Under the pieces are notes generated by a model. The model was not told the DNA's origin, searched no databases, and saw only the letters and a list, made by a program, of their open reading frames with translations. This document shows, in pieces, positions 62,712 to 64,000 of a stretch of 64,000 bases of DNA. The stretch comes from Acidobacteriota bacterium (GTDB lineage: Bacteria > Acidobacteriota > UBA6911 > JACQSX01). Location of the stretch: positions 105,216 to 169,215 of the forward strand of contig JACQSX010000047.1 in the NCBI GenBank assembly GCA_016211105.1, read 5' to 3'. How positions within the stretch are numbered: position 1 is the stretch's first letter; the number at the start of each line of letters is the position of its first letter. Position numbers and translations under genes: made by a program.

Positions 62712-62755
62712 AGTATTACAGAGAAAACTATAATACTGTATTACTCGCTTGTCAA
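62712..62755 (-). promoter_or_regulatory. Sigma-70 promoter with overlapping operator palindromes
   Basis: On the minus strand a perfect TTGACA (62755-62750) is followed by a 17-base spacer and TATAGT (62732-62727). The region also contains the perfect palindrome TAATACTGTATTA (62731-62743) and the inverted repeat AGTATTA (62712-62718) / TAATACT (62731-62737). These sites overlap the -10 and the start region, as expected for ArsR repression. Confidence 0.7.
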
Positions 62756-63059
62756 TGCTATTTTGCGGCGCTCTGGGAGAAGCCCCCGATCGGCGGCCTC
62801 CGCAAGGCGAACGCCCGAACAGGGGAAGTCGCGCCACCATCGGTGGCCGGACCTGATGCGACGACCGAAGCTCGCTGCGGTCCGTCGGCGGGTGTTGTTC
62901 ATCGCGTTGACAGCCCAGCCGCCGTGGCGGTATATATGCCGCCATACCCGGCGTGGTCGACCGGATGTTGTCACATCGGCAGACGAGCAGTCCCACTGGG
63001 AGGGACCAGCACGAATCCGAATTGACCTGGGAGTCGCCCTTCCAGGAGGAGGTGGAGCA
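62756..63059. other. Intergenic stretch between the ArsR operon and acsA
   Basis: The region is GC-rich without a convincing gene. It contains the near-perfect palindrome GGCGGTATATATGCCGCC (about 62925-62942), which might be a control site for acsA. A strong AGGAGGAGG just before 63060 is the acsA ribosome site. Confidence 0.4.
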
Positions 63060-64000
63060 ATGGCAAGGAAACAGGAGGCGCAGGAAGCACAGGTCTCTGA
63101 GGCACAAATCGCCGTTCACTGGCCCGAAGAACCGTACTACTACCCTCCTGCAAAGTTCATCGCCCAGGCGAATGCGGCCGACCCTGCAATCTTCGAGCGA
63201 TTCAGCGAGGAGAACTTCCCCGAGTGCTTCAAGGAATACGCCGACCTGCTTACCTGGGACGCCTACTGGCACACAACGCTGGACACCAGTAACCCGCCGT
63301 TTTGGAAGTGGTTCGTCGGCGGGCGACTCAACGCCTCGTTCAACTGCGTCGACCGCCACCTGGCGACCAGTCGGAACAAGGCAGCTTTCATCTGGGTGCC
63401 CGAGCCGGAGAGTGAAGACACCAAGGCGATCACCTACCAGGAGCTGTACAAGCGGATCAACGAGTTCGCCGCGCTCCTGCGCGGCTTCGGAGACGTGAAA
63501 GTCGGTGACCGGGTGACTTTCCACCTGCCGATGGTCCCCGAATTGCCCGTCTCCATGCTCGCCTGTGCCCGCCTCGGCATCATCCATTCCGAAGTATTCG
63601 GCGGATTCAGCGGTACGGCGTGCGGAGACCGGGTCGCCGACTCGCGAAGCCATATCCTGGTGACAATGGACGGCTACTACCGCAATGGCGAACTGCTCGA
63701 CCATAAGGCCAAGGCCGATGAGGCGGTGGCTGCGGCCCGTGAACGCGGCGTCGAGGTCAACAAGGTGCTGGTCTGGCGACGGCATCCCGGCCAGTACTCA
63801 TCAAAGAGCCCCATGGTCGCGGGGCGGGACTTCTTCGTCGACGAACTCCTGCAGGACTACCGCGGGAAGGGGGTCGAGCCGGTCTCGATGCCGGCCGAAG
63901 CCCCGTTGTTCCTCATGTACACGAGTGGCACGACGGCGCGGCCCAAGGGGTGCCAGCACAGCACCGGCGGGTATCTGGCCTACGTCGCCGGCACGTCGAA
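63060..64000 (+). CDS. acsA: Acetyl-CoA synthetase, 3' end outside window
   Basis: The frame is open from ATG 63060 to the right edge: about 313 residues are visible. It has the ACS N-terminal domain (FPECFKEYADLLTWDAYWHT), WFVGGRLNASFNCVDRHL, VTFHLPMVPELPVSMLACAR, HSEVFGGFSG and the AMP-binding P-loop MYTSGTTARPKG with QHSTGGYLAY. The enzyme makes acetyl-CoA from acetate, CoA and ATP. AGGAGGAGG lies about 7 bases upstream. Codons end in G or C much more often than in most neighbours, so this gene or segment may be of different origin. Confidence 0.9.
   Translation, partial: MARKQEAQEAQVSEAQIAVHWPEEPYYYPPAKFIAQANAADPAIFERFSEENFPECFKEYADLLTWDAYWHTTLDTSNPPFWKWFVGGRLNASFNCVDRHLATSRNKAAFIWVPEPESEDTKAITYQELYKRINEFAALLRGFGDVKVGDRVTFHLPMVPELPVSMLACARLGIIHSEVFGGFSGTACGDRVADSRSHILVTMDGYYRNGELLDHKAKADEAVAAARERGVEVNKVLVWRRHPGQYSSKSPMVAGRDFFVDELLQDYRGKGVEPVSMPAEAPLFLMYTSGTTARPKGCQHSTGGYLAYVAGTS

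Noticed and set aside
62706..63785. Minus-strand open frame of 359 codons at the right edge
   Set aside because: It is antisense to a clear acetyl-CoA synthetase frame and starts in the intergenic region; no protein features.
1..64000. tRNA, rRNA, CRISPR arrays, insertion sequences
   Set aside because: No cloverleaf, rRNA segment, regular repeat-spacer array or transposase was recognised by eye; a covariance-model search would be needed to exclude small RNAs.

Overview
The window looks like a chromosomal segment of an Acidobacteriota (Solibacter-like) bacterium. The evidence is a Gram-negative envelope gene set (fused LptF/LptG permease, complete Tol-Pal cluster), Oar-type TonB-dependent receptors with an N-terminal carboxypeptidase-regulatory-like domain, futalosine-pathway menaquinone synthesis (mqnC) and a large hopanoid locus. 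No rRNA, tRNA, CRISPR array, insertion sequence or phage gene was recognised.

Layout. 1-13.4 kb is mostly minus-strand housekeeping: the 3' part of a GT39-like membrane glycosyltransferase (plus strand, cut by the left edge), lptFG, an AhpD-like protein, a DksA/TraR zinc finger, a YfhO-like membrane protein, mqnC, a bifunctional nuclease, miaB and recN. 13.6-19.4 kb is a plus-strand operon tolQ-tolR-tolA/tonB-tolB-pal-cpoB followed by ssb. 19.7-39.5 kb is minus strand and almost entirely hopanoid related: shc, hpnH, hpnA, hpnG, two zinc alcohol dehydrogenases, hpnC, hpnD, hpnE, a NodB-type deacetylase, an HlyD-TPR-FtsX permease-TolC exporter without an ATPase, hpnJ, two small four-helix transporters and hpnI, with a YHS-domain gene at its end. 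This set can make squalene, cyclise it, add and trim the adenosyl side chain and build the glucosamine/cyclitol head group. The dehydrogenases and the NodB deacetylase sit where the pathway otherwise lacks a ribosylhopane reductase and HpnK.

40-55.6 kb looks catabolic: a phytoene-desaturase-like flavoprotein, an atypical SDR, a cupin and a UbiD decarboxylase, then two related TonB-receptor/amidohydrolase pairs arranged as mirror images, one of whose receptors is broken. Between the pairs lies the most striking item: a DsrE-like gene in which two in-frame UGA codons occupy the expected cysteine positions (UxxU), followed at the right distance by a hairpin with a GGUC loop like the E. coli fdhF SECIS. 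It is a strong candidate selenoprotein.

55.7-57.8 kb holds an Nmad3/Nmad2-like pair (modified-nucleotide associated) and a MazF-type toxin-antitoxin pair. 57.9-62.7 kb is an ArsR-RND-lipoprotein-sorting-like-outer-membrane-barrel operon with a clear promoter and operator. The right edge cuts an acetyl-CoA synthetase gene whose codons are visibly richer in G/C at third positions than the rest. Assignments come from reading motifs and gene order; no database search was run.
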